Shown here one piece after another: positions 35,599 through 47,240 of a stretch of DNA of 64,000 nucleotides. Position numbers and translations under genes: made by a program. The stretch is taken from NCBI GenBank assembly GCA_905331475.1, contig CAJNYU010001929.1:62001-126000 (forward strand). The letters are read 5' to 3'. The notes under the pieces are model-generated. The model worked only from the letters and a program-made list of their open reading frames with translations, made no database searches and was not told the DNA's origin. Source of the DNA: Rotaria socialis. Lineage: Eukaryota; Rotifera; Eurotatoria; Philodinida; Philodinidae. The first letter of the stretch is position 1. Every line of letters starts with the position of its first letter.

Positions 35599-37483
35599 TC
35601 ATCTTTTATTATTCGATGGCGCTAATTTTGCGGCTGCTTGCTCCCAGGCATCAACTGATTGATTGTAAAAATCAACTTTTTTGTTAGCCATTGAATAGAA
35701 TACATCTTTCAATTCTTTATCTTTCGATTCAGTCCATCGCTGAATATCAGCTTTAATAGTTTCATTGGCAATCGTGAGTTGATCGAACATTTGCTCATTG
35801 TCAGTTGCTATTACATTTTCTGATAGTTGTGCTCGACGTTTCAAAATATCTTGAACAATACTTGTAAATAGAACGTATTCATTAATTGATTCAATAAATT
35901 TTGTATCTGTAAATTTTAACAACTCATCATGATTCTCAACAATTCTTTGTTGTGCATCACATACACTATTAATAAATGAATCATTTTCATCATATTTTCT
36001 TTCAATATCCAACCATTGTCGAAATGATGTTAATAAATGTTCTTCTTCTATTTTTGCCGATGCTTCATCTGATTCGAGTTTACGAGTAAGACGCTGAAGT
36101 TTACGAAAGTTATCTTGCAATGTTTGAATTTGATTTTCAGTTCGAGAAAATTCACTGGGTATTGGTTTACCACGACCCATAGGTTGACGAAATGGATTCG
36201 AACTTGATGATATAATCGGTGCAGTTGATGTTGATTGATATTGCTGTGCTTGTTGTTGAGCGGAATGTAAAGTATCATCATCAGCTGATAAAAATAATTG
36301 CACAGATGGATCAATCGATATAACCGGATTATCAATAATACGTCGAAGAAAATTTTCTAAACCTTAAAATAAATGAAACAATAAACACAAAGCAAGATTT
36401 ACTCATGTAAACCTTGGTGAAAAAATCAGATACAGATCTTGTAAAATCAGATGAAATCATACGAAAAATCATAAAGTCAGATCATTGTATCAATTCGTAC
36501 TGTAAGATTTCTGTAAGATCCTATAATATTTTTGTAAGATCTTACAGAAATCTTACAGTACGAATTGATACAATGATCTGACTTTATGATTTTTCGTATG
36601 ATTTCATCTGATTTTACAAGATCATAGAAGATCAGAGATACGATCATAGAAGATCTTACTGTGTGATTGTTTGACCTGGGAATTTTACATGCACCACCCA
36701 GGGCAATGATTCCGACCGTCGGAACCAGCATCTTAAAAGGCCTGAAACGGCTATAGAGCCGTAGAACAGGGCATTAGTTTTCACCTTATTTTACCGTAAT
36801 CCGTCAGCTCGTTTTACGAGCCGTTTTCTTCGCTAGAAAAATACCATCGTTTTTAACACTATATTCGCCGTTTCTAGAGCTGACAGAAAACGGTGCCTTT
36901 TTTATGCAATATTTTCTTGGGCATAAGCAGTACAGTCGGACTACTACCCAGTAGGTACTCGGATTGGTGCATGTGTAGTGTAAACGTTTTGTCGTTTCTT
37001 TTTACCTATCATACGTCGTCGGATGAATTCACCATCATCAGCCACAGCATGTAATTTTTTTGAAAATGTATGTTTAGCTGGTAACGGTGATATTATATTA
37101 TATGGATATTTAATATCCAACAAATTTTTTAACCAAATAAAATCATTATAACGTCGTCGTACATTTGATTCATTTATTTTAACGCCATCATTAAAAATTT
37201 TCGTTGTTACTAAATATGTTATGAATGAATCAAGATTTGATTTATGCTTTTTTGGATCACCAACATATATTGTAGTTTTTTCACAATCGATGTCAACTTC
37301 TTCTTTGTTTTGATTTGTTGACGGAAGCATCCATTCATTGTGACTATGGCTAATTGATAATGAAGATATTTTTTCATTCACATCAGGATCATTTAGATCA
37401 GATGGTGCTGAATGATTGTTTAGATGAAAATTCAAATCATCTTCTTCTTCACGTAATGCCCGACTCAATGGATCATCCATCAT
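35599..37483 (-). CDS. SNX30: Sorting nexin, SNX7/SNX30 type (PX + BAR)
   Basis: Two exons on the minus strand, 37483-37006 and 36362-35599, phase-1 junction, 413 residues (SNX7 387, SNX30 437). The N-terminal 70 residues are acidic and unstructured. The PX domain (about 70-185) has TTIYVGDPKKH, DSFITYLVTTK, the phosphoinositide-binding RRRYNDFIWLK and PLPAKH, and continues into the second exon as LENFLRRIIDNPV...VQLFL. The rest is long and helical, fitting a BAR domain (RKLQRLTRKLESDEA..., KKVDFYNQSVDAWEQAAAKL). Such proteins bind PI3P on endosomes and, as SNX4-SNX7/30 dimers, recycle autophagy factors. Start: the first ATG at 37483 follows a TTG that is not used. The 643-bp intron contains a palindromic MITE. 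Confidence 0.88.
36412..36681. mobile_element. Palindromic MITE in the sorting-nexin intron (group D, copy 1)
   Basis: A 270-bp foldback. The left end reads CCTTGGTGAAAAAATCAG and the complement of the right end reads CCCAGGTCAAACAATCAC. The arms are nearly perfect over CAGATGAAATCATACGAAAA, AAAGTCAGATCATTGTATCA and TTCGTACTGTAAGATTTC, each found again as its complement. A second copy lies at 59792-60067. No coding capacity; no clear target duplication. Confidence 0.85.
36735..36903. repeat. Small foldback with AAAAGGC ends
   Basis: The left end AAAAGGCCTGAAACGG faces a right end whose complement reads AAAAAGGCACCGTTTTC. The interior is locally GC-rich. It lies in the same intron as the larger palindromic MITE. 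The repair of the ends is imperfect, so this is tentative. Confidence 0.4.
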
Positions 37484-37928
37484 TGACAAGAGTCTTTAGA
37501 TTAAACTAATATATGATCGCGAATGAAAAAAGAACTAACACAACTCGTAGACAGAAAAAAAAGAAGAAAGAAAGGACAAACGAATCATCGTTCAAAGAAA
37601 TTTTGTCGACACATCGCTTTCGAGCGAAAAAGATGTCGCTAAAGTTTCTCATGAAAATCATACTTTTGTGAGAAATTGATCTCAATACATAATAACGACT
37701 GTAATGAAGTTTTGCTTATCGTCAATTGACAGCTACGAATGATAAAAGATGCAGATTCACTCATAATCAAATTCGCATTTCAATATGTGTGCTTCTTCTT
37801 AAGATTTAACACTTTGAATGCTTGCTACAAATCTGTTTATATTGTGAATATCAACTTTTGAACAGTGGACTCGCAACATTAATTTGATAGATTTAAAATA
37901 TAGTACTACCATCGAACGAATCTATGAA
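37484..37928. other. Upstream region of the sorting nexin
   Basis: No exon recognised. Confidence 0.5.
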
Positions 37929-38231
37929 CCCTGGTGAATGAATCCGACAAGTCGACAAAATCCGATCAGATTCTTGGTCTAGGACCTGCTAACGTATTTG
38001 ACGGAAAAAACAATTGTCTTAATCACCAACGAATAAGCATATGGTGCCAACAGAAGGCATGGGTCAAATGCTAATGTTAGAATCTGTTAAATTTCGACAC
38101 TGGAACCTATCGGATTCTAACACTAGGGTCCCGATTGTAGGTCTCACACACGGAAAACGATAGGCTTAGTCGGTTTAATGAAACCCATACTAAATCCGAT
38201 AGGATTCTACTATCGGAATCATTCTCCTGGG
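37929..38231. mobile_element. Foldback element with CCCWGG ends (group B)
   Basis: A 303-bp unit. The left end is CCCTGGTGAATGAATCCGA and the complement of the right end is CCCAGGAGAATGATTCCGA, 16 of 19 matches. The interior repeats TCCGAT/ATCGGA and GATAGG units. It is related to the repeats at 22837-23009 and about 38760-38912. No target duplication is clear. Confidence 0.7.
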
Positions 38232-38324
38232 TAGGTATGATGACCCTAGCGTGTATCCTGCATATCAAGAAAGAGCGAAGGACAATGAATTAGACGCAAA
38301 TTTGGAATAGGTGCTTAAAGGTCG

Positions 38325-38325
38325 N
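38325..38325. other. Ambiguous base
   Basis: A single N is present at about this position; another is at about 38781 inside the next repeat. Both suggest unresolved consensus over repeats. Confidence 0.8.
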
Positions 38326-38759
38326 CCTGAGATGCTAATAGTTAGTCAGCAAGCTCGTTACAAAATAATGGGTTCGAATGATTTAGTGAATATGCTCTTG
38401 ATAAGTTATAATAAGCGATTGAATAGAGTGCATAGTTGTATGTTCAATACTCAATGTAAAACAACAAATTAAGATCTTTTCTTATATATTGATGCAACAT
38501 GAACTAGTAAACTATATACATACAATACTTAATCTAACTTTTTGAGCGCCAACGCGAAACGAGCTTTTTATCGAAATAGAACACGAAGAACAAACGTATC
38601 AAGAATGACAACGAAAGACGAACTAGAAATCAGAAACCAAACAATCGACAACACAAGTAACGACACGCTGTGCCGTTACACCCCCTCCCTCCCTGTCACG
38701 TCGTTATTTTAACGATTAAGATTTAGGTGAAGACGCGACTGTTTAAGTATTGACAAATG

Positions 38760-38912
38760 CCACAATGATAATGACGGCAANATATCGATTCCGGAACCAG
38801 GAATCCGACGAAAATCCGATAGTTTCCTTGCGCCTTCCGAAGAGCTCCGTCGGATTCCAATAGGAACCGATCGGAACTCATCGGATCCTAGGCTAGGATT
38901 CATTCTCCTGGG
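38760..38912. repeat. Third copy of the CCTGGG foldback family (group C, partial)
   Basis: It ends in GGATTCATTCTCCTGGG, the same end as the unit finishing at 38231, and contains CGACGGA/TCCGTCGG and GATCGGA units. The left boundary is unclear and one base is N. The frame on the minus strand across it is an artefact of the repeat. Confidence 0.55.
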
Positions 38913-40431
38913 TTATAGGCGATAAGCGCACGAAATAAATTCATTCATGCCTAACATATTTCGGTCAACATAACAATGGATAGTTGTAAAGAATCATCGA
39001 AAAGAGTAGAATATGTGTGAATCACACTGCTCGATGATGCTATATTAGGAACTCAAATATCGATTATGATATTAAACAAACGATGCTGAATATGAACTAT
39101 TTTTTGTATTTGAACATTTGAGTAATGATATGGAAATACTGTTACATTTTATTTCTCTAATATTATGAGTAGAAAAATATTTTGCTGATGATACATCGAA
39201 ATACATTTTTTATTCATGTACAGAATTTCTCCAATGATATATGTTTATTCTTGTATCATTTGAAAAAAAAACATTTAAAACAATAAACTTCACAAAAATA
39301 TATGCTGATGGCATCAATTTTACATTAAATTTCCATGAACTCTTCTACAAGACAGATTTTATGAAATTTTTATGAGGTATATACCAATTACAAAAAATCC
39401 CTGGTAGTGTTTATTACATTTAATGCTTTCATAAACGTCTACATAGCCGGTGATAAAAATAATAAACCATTTGACGATTTATGAAATTATTATTTTTACA
39501 ACATTGCCAGAGTTCATGTAGATGAAACATTTAATAAATATTTTTAAAGTGTTTAGAAAGCTTGCATAAATTCTATATAGTTTATAAAAGTTTGATATAG
39601 AATTTATGAGATTCATAAATTCTATATCGTTGGTTTCATTATTTTATGCTTTTTTTTACAATGTGAGAAATAAAATTTTCACTTATTCATTCTACGCAGC
39701 TAAGAAAAACGTACGATTTGACTGTTTTTTTTACGATGGTCATATTATCACATTTTACTTTTCGGAAAGTATTTGAGAGAAAAATAATTCCAGCTGTTTT
39801 TCTCATTGTTAATTAACCAGAAGAATATAGGGTCGATTTATTCGATTGATATTCAACTGCTCATTTTATCTTCCTTGAGTTGTAGAATGCTATGGAATCA
39901 ATTTTTTAACAAATATCTTCTATCGTACCGTAGTTGATACTGTTTTCTATGTTTACTATGTTCCTTAATGTACTCTAAATCTACATCAATTTCCGTTTAT
40001 TCTCAGCCGTTAATGTTCTTAAATAGTCAATTACATAACAGAGAAAACAACCAAATGCAGTGCATGTCTATGATTTAAAGTTATGAGAATCTTCGTGATA
40101 TTTTGTTTAAACATAACTTGAGAAACGTTGACCTCTATCATCATGTTAAAAACAATTAGTAGATAGAAGTAAGCCAGTAATTATTTATAATCTTGCAATT
40201 ATGCCGTGATTACTAATGTTTTGCTCATTTCATGAATAATTATTTTTAAGACTTGTGCACACGTCAAAATAGTAACCGAGATACGTGACTCGTATTCTGA
40301 TTATGAGATTGAATGTTTTAATACAAATGCATCGCTGTTTTGTGTTCAATTATATTTTCTATTAAACAAAAGACTTTTCTAACAACTCAAATTTTGTTTC
40401 GTGCATCGAAAGTGATTTCGAACAACTAGTT
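38913..40431. other. Intergenic, no gene recognised
   Basis: AT-rich sequence with stops in all frames. Confidence 0.55.
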
Positions 40432-40685
40432 TCAATTTTGAGTAATGGAGTCTATTAGTTTATCTTTTGAGAATAATTCTTCATGGTGTGCCATAGATCC
40501 ATCATCTTTCATATCGTGATAGTAAATTTCACAAAGAATTTTTTGAATTATTGAAATGCAATTCATATCACGAAAAGAACTGGCTACTATCACTATCATA
40601 GACAACAGACATAAGTTAGAAAAATTGTCAATGTAGATTGCAAAGAATTTATCGATTTCACTTGGTTTTATTTCTTTTATATTCA
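40432..40685 (-). CDS. Possible terminal exon of an unknown gene next to the assembly gap
   Basis: On the minus strand an AACCTTACAG acceptor is followed by about 84 open codons to a stop. There is no ATG at its start, so upstream exons would lie across the poly-C gap at about 40720-40815. The peptide contains EIDKFFAIYIDNF and FRDMNCISIIQKILCEIYYHDM, plausible helices, and an acidic tail. No family is recognised. Confidence 0.3.
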
Positions 40686-40722
40686 CTGTAAGGTTGTAAC
40701 ACTAATCATATCGGGGAGGGGG

Positions 40723-40742
40723 GGGGGGGGTGNNNNNNNNNN

Positions 40743-40790
<48 letters not shown>

Positions 40791-40815
40791 CCCCCCCCCC
40801 CCCCCCCCCCCCCCC
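40723..40815. other. Assembly gap flanked by G and C homopolymers
   Basis: A run of about 12 G, then TG, ten N, then about 70 C interrupted by a GG. The reads appear to have failed on a G/C homopolymer or were joined artificially. The true sequence and length here are unknown. Confidence 0.9.
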
Positions 40816-42144
40816 GCACAAACTAATAATTGAAATAGATTGAATCTAATGAAATATGAATGATATCAAAATCCTTTTCTTTTATTGGATTTGGTCTAGA
40901 AAACTCGATAAGAAAATTCAAAATAGTAGATAATCATTCATCAACAATACATAGACATAATTACAACAGATATTAATTCAATAAAGTACTCGTAAACTTT
41001 CTATCTTTTAAAATTGATATCAAAGCAAATGATTGTGTTTGTTGTCTTTTTTTATCAAAACAGAACAAAAAATTCAATTATTAGTATTGTTAAAAGATCT
41101 CATCGAAAATACATCATTTTGAAATCGTACGTAGAAAATTGAGAAATATAAAGGAAATAGCACAAATATTCATTAAATAGTAAGTCATTCGAAGAAAATT
41201 TAGAAATTCAAGTAATACACTTACACTCTCTAGACAGTCAACTCATTCACGTATAAGAAACTAAGATGTGTGCCTAGTCGAATTGATTCATTAATTTGTA
41301 TGATTATTCAAATAAATAAAATAAATACGAACATATTTACATAGTGAATATAAAAATGAACCAACTTTCTAAACTGGAAATAACTAGAATGCGTGAGAAT
41401 GTGAAAATCAGAAAACAGTTTCCTGATTATTATCAACAATGAAGTAATTAGAATTACACACATTAACAGTTTTCCGGATGAAATATTGACTCATTGGCAT
41501 CGATGTATAACGCATTATTTTAAATTATCAACGTTGTTTGCTAATGTTAGCAATAGAAACATTAATAATGAAAATGAGTGTTTGTAAAAGAAGAGTAACT
41601 ATTCGAGAGAACAATAATAGTCGAATAACAAATATTTCACACTGAAAAAAAAGCTAAACAAAATTTAGATTTATGTATCCTAGTTACGAGAACATTATCA
41701 TTCTCAATTGAATTGATAGTTTGTTTGTCTTTTGTAATATTCTACAATGTTCTATAATCATAATTTCGCATAGATGAAACAAAATTGTTGCTCAAAGAAT
41801 CTTGAGATATTTTAATGATTCAATCATTATTTTACTAGTTATTAAATGACTCATATAGAAGTATCTTGATTTGATTATTATCAATGAAATATAATTATGA
41901 AGTTCTCAAATAAACTGCCGGGAATAAATAATCAGAATGTTATTTAGCCTGAAATATTACAATAAATTCCGAAAGAAATTTATCGGAATTACATTTACCA
42001 AATCTCTAATAACATTGCTGATTATTCATTTCAAGCTAGTAGAAAATTTCTTCTATAGAACTCTTTCTAGTTTATTGTAATTTTAATATCTTTAACTGCC
42101 AAAAAAACGAAAGACGAAAAATAAAATAAAATAATCGAAAATAA
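40816..42144. other. Intergenic, no gene recognised
   Basis: AT-rich sequence downstream of ALG13. No exons or repeat ends recognised. Confidence 0.55.
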
Positions 42145-42636
42145 TTACGACATAATTTTATTTAAATATTGTCCGAATAATAATGGATCGCCTTTTTCAT
42201 ATTGTTTAAATGTATGGTTAACAAATTGTTTTAATGTTGTTGCTAATTTCGAACAAGTACAATGAAATAAATAGCCATGTTGTTCCATTTCATTAGCTAT
42301 TTCTAACTGATGATTATTCATAAGTTTTTCATTCACAACAACCAACAATGGTTTATGAGCTTCTAATGCTTGTAAAATTGTACCTGCACCAGCATGACTA
42401 ATAACAATATCAGCTTGTTGTATATCATTTTCAATTGAATCTTTATATGGATAACATTCAATAGGGATTGAAATGTTATCAATCAATGGCATCTGGCTAT
42501 TACCTATTTGTAAAATTAGTTTGTTAATCTGTAAACAATCAACAAGCGTTTGAAGCACATTAGGATCATGAACAATTGTCTCAATTAATAGATCAAATTG
42601 AGTTGAACCTACAGTAACAAAGGCACATTTTCCCAT
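42145..42636 (-). CDS. ALG13: ALG13, UDP-GlcNAc transferase catalytic subunit
   Basis: A single-exon minus-strand gene of 163 residues (short human isoform 165). It starts MGKCAFVTVGSTQFDLLIE, and has KLILQIGN, and the GT-B donor-site signature DIVISHAGAGTILQALEAHKPLLVVVNE followed by NNHQLEIANEM. ALG13 pairs with membrane-bound ALG14 on the cytosolic face of the ER and adds the second GlcNAc to dolichol-PP-GlcNAc in N-glycan assembly. A longer in-frame reading to 42762 was rejected: it adds a hydrophobic AT-rich leader, while a TTTTTAG acceptor at 42656-42657 gives a short leader just before this ATG. It starts 150 bp after the stop of the Rho gene on the same strand. Confidence 0.95.
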   Translation of the reverse strand: MGKCAFVTVGSTQFDLLIETIVHDPNVLQTLVDCLQINKLILQIGNSQMPLIDNISIPIECYPYKDSIENDIQQADIVISHAGAGTILQALEAHKPLLVVVNEKLMNNHQLEIANEMEQHGYLFHCTCSKLATTLKQFVNHTFKQYEKGDPLLFGQYLNKIMS

Positions 42637-42655
42637 TATTCTTTCAGTAATTGAT

Positions 42656-42668
42656 CTAAAAATATATA
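42656..42668 (-). promoter_or_regulatory. Acceptor before ALG13 (possible spliced-leader site)
   Basis: On the minus strand TATATATTTTTAG ends 19 nt before the ALG13 ATG and about 130 nt after the Rho stop codon. No donor or other exon is visible between the two genes. It is suitable as a trans-splice acceptor. Confidence 0.45.
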
Positions 42669-42786
42669 CACGTGACTGAACCATACTGTCATTTTGTATA
42701 AGAAGGTAAATAAACAAACATATATATGACATGTATGATGGACGGAATTGAGCAATATTCACTCATAGAAATAAAGTTCAAGACAG

Positions 42787-44361
42787 TTATAATAAAGTGC
42801 AATTACAAAAACATTTGTCGTGTGAATGTCTATCTAATGCTACTTTAGCTGCGTATTCGAATACTTCTCGCACACCTTCACGTGTCTTTGCTGAACATTC
42901 AAGATAGTTTCGTGCGCCGATTCGTTTGGCACACAGAAGAGCATCTTCAGTTGTTATGATTTTTTGATTTTGAGATTTAATGCGTTCATGTACAGTCGGA
43001 TCATCACGTAGATCACGTTTGTTCGCAATTAAAAGTATAGGAACATTGTGGCAATAATGTTTTACTTCAGGTCCCCATTTGTCCAATACACATGTGAGAC
43101 TATCGGGTGAATCAAAAGCGAAACAAATTAAAACAACTTGAGTATTGGGATAGCCAAGTACACGAAGTCTAAAATTAGTAAAATAAATAAATAAATATAA
43201 CCTAGATATATTCATGTTCGAAAAAAAAACCGTTCCCATCAATCAAACATTCTTAATATTTCAATAATTTGGTGACTTGTTTACTTTTCTTTTTCTAAAT
43301 GGCTTCTTTCTTTTAGAATCACCTTGGTTTTCTTTTTATTTCCTAATAATTCTTCTAAATATCTGCAAAAATTATTCATTTCTACGATAGAATATGTTAA
43401 GATTGCGTTTGCAAGTTCTTATGGGTTCAATCTAATTTGAATAAACTTGTACGTAATATGTCGGATGCAAACTATTAATTATAAGAGGATATTTCACATA
43501 TTTATACTTTTAACATGATTCTTTTGAAGAAAAAAAAATCTTCATGTTAAGCGACATAAAAAAAGGTCAACATGAACATTTCGATCGGTGAAGATTACGG
43601 AAATAGCTAGTTGTCCTATTTTCAAAGTATCGACTTGTAGTTGTAACGTAGACAAGAGAAATTTTCTTTTTTAGTTTTCTCATTAAAAATAATTGATTTG
43701 AAATGTTTCGGATATAGTACCTGTTCTCCCGATTGAATCGTTACATAAACTAAGTGTATTTTTTTCATTCTGTTTTGTTATCTTGAGAAAAACAATTTCT
43801 TTGAACAAAAGAGAACAAATGATAATACTTGAATCAATAAATAATTCATGTATCTCGTACTCTCATAATATGAAACTAACAAGAGAAACAAAGAAGAAAA
43901 AAAATTAAATTGTTTTTAGGAATGAGAACATCTTGTGTTTTAACAATCATTAATCGATTTTATATGTGCCTTTCTATCGATAGTAATGATGATGTCCAAT
44001 GGTAAATGAACTTCTAGACACGTCTCAAATTTATTGATAATAAATTACTGTTCATATCTAATAATCAAACTTTACATCACGCATAATAATTATTCTTCAA
44101 GAAACAAAACAAGTGTTCAAACTTTCAATACGAATAATAATACTACCTGGCATATTCTTCTTGTCCAGCTGTATCGATTAATAATAATTCAATACGTTTA
44201 TTATCAACATCGATGACATGAGTATTTCCTTCAAATAAAGTCGGTACATAATCTTGACAAAATCGATTATCTTTAAATGCATAAAGTAAAGATGTTTTGC
44301 CAACATTACCATTGCCGACAACAACTAATTTTTTGCGAACTAAATCAACGTCACTAGTCAT
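42787..44361 (-). CDS. Rho-family small GTPase
   Basis: Two exons on the minus strand, 44361-44147 and 43168-42787, phase-2 junction, 198 residues. G1 is VVGNGNVGKTS, switch I has YVPTLFEGN, G3 is DTAGQEEYAR, G4 is ANKRDL and G5 is ECSAKT. The Rho insert region (ERIKSQNQKIITTEDA) is present, so it is Rho rather than Ras or Rab. The C-terminus CFCNCTLL contains a CTLL CAAX box, predicting geranylgeranylation. Residue 13 is Asn and 15-16 are Asn-Val, unlike RhoA, but the catalytic Gln of G3 is kept. Closest in pattern to RhoA/B/C. The 978-bp intron is long for this region. Confidence 0.93.
43169..44146 (-). other. Long intron of the Rho gene
   Basis: 978 bp, AT-rich. A short open stretch after a TTTTTGCAG acceptor near 43371 (about 26 codons, Lys/Glu-rich) is not convincing as an exon. 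Confidence 0.55.
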
Positions 44362-47082
44362 TTCGATTAGCTAGTTTTGTTGCTGTTATTTTTATTCTTC
44401 TTCTTCTTCTTCTTCTTCTTTTGTCGACTTTTTGCTAATTCATTATGTTCGTCTTCATGCAAGTAACCTTAAAAATAAAAGAACAAGACAAAAATCCAAC
44501 TTCAGCAAGAAACTTTCTCTTTTTTAAAATTTTGTTTTCGTTCACTTGTTTCCTATCAAAGAAGCACAGATTCTGTCTTTTCAAATAAAGCAAAGAAGAA
44601 TTGTTCTGAAAAATATGATGATTGATCTCTATATACCCGAGGAACCTTATTATCAAGGGAGCACTCTTTACCAACAACAAGAGCAGTATAAAATGTGTTT
44701 CACCAATCTAGAAAAATGACTAGAGAAAAATATTGACATATTCGTCTACGACAGAAAAATAGTATTTTATAGGTAAACGAAATAGAAGTAAGAATTGATA
44801 CGAAAAAAAAACACCTGACGATGAATGAGAACTAAAGAAAAAGGAAAGAACCAAATCAGAACGATAATTCCAAGAGTGTAAGTCACAATGTAAGTAAAGC
44901 AACAAGACTCAGGTTTCTCGTGCTGGCTTCCTCCTCATATCTATAGTTTCTATATGGTAGTCTCATTAGAAATAGTAAAACAGAGGAAGGAAATAACTGT
45001 AAATTGATAGAGAAAAAGAAAAAGAAGGAATGATGCAGCAAAACACAGTATCAAGTTTGTTAGGTTTGGAAAGATAAGACTCATACGTCAGCGACAATAT
45101 TAAACAACGCATATTTAGGCATGAGTCTAGAGATGTATCTAAGATAAAAACGATCTAATTCTACTACTCTGATCCGATCGTATAATATTGATTACTTGTC
45201 ATATATATAATATATGAAATTCGTGTCTAGAAAATTACTATCTGTATGAATGTAAAAAGCGATTTTCTTTACTTTTTCTGCATCATTTTATATTTTTCTT
45301 CGATCGATAAATTCTCTTTGACTTTCTTTTCCTCTTATGATAGCTTTATGTTGGATCTTGAAAAATTCAATTAGACAAGAGAAATATCTGATTCTTGTTC
45401 AATCAACTTCCTTGTTGTTCTTCTCTATCATTTTTTTTGTTTTTTTGATCGGTTATTCTTTTCTCCATATGTTCTCGATCAATACTCAAGACAAAGATCG
45501 GTACGAATCATTGACATAACAAAACTGATGAGGGTAGCTATCAATGGAAACAATGACAGCGACAGGCTGTTCTTCTAAGTGCCATGTTATTATTATCCGT
45601 AATGATAGTTATGTTTGAATGCATAGAGTACATTTAACAAAGAATACAAAAATGAATCACTTAAAACCTAAATACAACCTCTCTTCTTCTATTAGTGTCC
45701 CTGGATAGGACTTAATTCATCCTATATTTTAGTTTATTTATTCAAAGATTAAAATATTTTAGTATATGTGTTTCTTTTATAATTCTTACTAACAATTTGC
45801 ATTGACTCTCGTCATTATTAGGCTCTTGAAAAACATTTGTACTATAATACTTACGATTCTTTTTTTTTTTGTTAGTAAAACACTTTCACAGCTACCACTA
45901 CTATTAATGACAACCAACGAACAATAATAGTAGCGTCAGGAGCATGAGTAAGAGTAGATGAGAAGAGAGAGACGAGAGTAATGCTCGGCAGCTATGTTTG
46001 ATTTCGTATGCCATTGCACACAGTACTACCAGTTTCTTCTTCATTTCTTTTTTATTCCCATCGTCGTTCTTTTAGTTTTTCCTTCTTTTGATATGTCGTT
46101 CAACACATTTATCTTATTTCACACAGAACTTTTACCTGTCTGCATAGTAATTATTACTTCATATCGACGACTTAAAAAGAAAAAGAGACTAAAGTATTCC
46201 TTTTGTAAGGATCAGCATAAGAAAAAATATCGTTTTCTATTGTGATAAAATAATAAATACGTGTATCAGTATGCAAAAAGAAGATAAAAAATTTGTTTAA
46301 TAATTACCTTCTATTAAACAATAATCTACCACTAAGTTTCTCATTTTTAATTGAAATAAAATAAAATCTAAAAATAGTAAAATTTATCAAGTTTTTAATA
46401 CCAATGAAATACCATTAAAAAAAGTAACCTCTAATCATGATTATACTTGAAAATAGTACATACTAGAAAGAGACGAATATAAAATAAATAGGCAAGAAAC
46501 ACTAGATTTTCAAACGACTATGCAGATCCTATTCAATAATATCACATGTAAAATATTTAATATAGTTGAACGAAGAAAAAAATTAGTGTGATAATTATTT
46601 TTGAAAAAATTATTATTGCACACTTGGCATTATTTTATATTATTGTCAATGCCAATTTTAATATTATTGACATACTGATAAGTAGTGGCAATTAATGTTG
46701 AAGTACCACATATAACGTTATGTTGAGAAAAATAAGCAGAATTAAGATGTCTAAACTAATCATGTATACCGATGACGCTTAAGCTCAATAAAAGTTTTAA
46801 TTCATCATTTTTACCGTTGAGTACACATATAATTTTAAATTGAAAATTCTTATTAATTTAAATGTCGATGAGTAAAATAAACAAACAAAAATTTTTATTA
46901 AGCAGAAAATTCTGTTTGCTACAATCATGGATAGTTTCTCTCTATTAACATATCGCATAAGTATATCTTCCTATCATTATTTTCTCATTTATATTTTCTA
47001 TTCTGTAACATATTATTGTACTAAATAACCATTATTGAAATGGAATAGTTTTCTAGTTAAAATAGTTATTATACGATCAGTA
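44362..47082. other. Intergenic, no gene recognised
   Basis: AT-rich sequence with a CTT microsatellite at about 44395-44420, just upstream of the Rho ATG. Open frames are T-rich and low in complexity. Confidence 0.55.
44395..44420. repeat. CTT microsatellite upstream of the Rho ATG
   Basis: TTC trinucleotide run; on the transcribed strand it is a GAA tract in or near the Rho 5' UTR. Confidence 0.85.
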
Positions 47083-47240
47083 TCATTTGTAGTGAATATC
47101 TAGTGCACATTCAACATTTATATTTAGTTTTTCTATGTCAACGTGTTCGTTTGATTTGGTATTATTTGAAGCGATATTAATCATTGGAAAATCAAATAAA
47201 TGATTGGTTTGTTTTCTGGGATTTAAAGACAATTGAGTAG
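47083..47240 (-). CDS. Possible orphan terminal exon, unknown
   Basis: A strong TTTTCTTACAG acceptor is followed on the minus strand by 51 open codons to TGA. The peptide is polar (LNPRKQTNHLFDFPMINIA, SNEHVDIEKLNINVECALDIH), unlike chance AT-rich frames. It lies 440 bp 3' of the CYHR1 stop codon on the same strand. It could be an alternative last exon of CYHR1 or belong to another gene. No family recognised. Confidence 0.3.

Noticed and set aside
38330..38370. GGGTTCGAATG resembling a tRNA T-arm
   Set aside because: The surrounding sequence cannot form acceptor or anticodon stems.
42637..42762. Longer N-terminus for ALG13
   Set aside because: The extension is AT-rich and hydrophobic, lacks family similarity and crosses a TTTTTAG acceptor.
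43285..43367. Short Lys/Glu-rich open stretch after TTTTTGCAG inside the Rho intron
   Set aside because: It would replace the conserved Rho C-terminus with an unrelated tail; the main exon fits perfectly.
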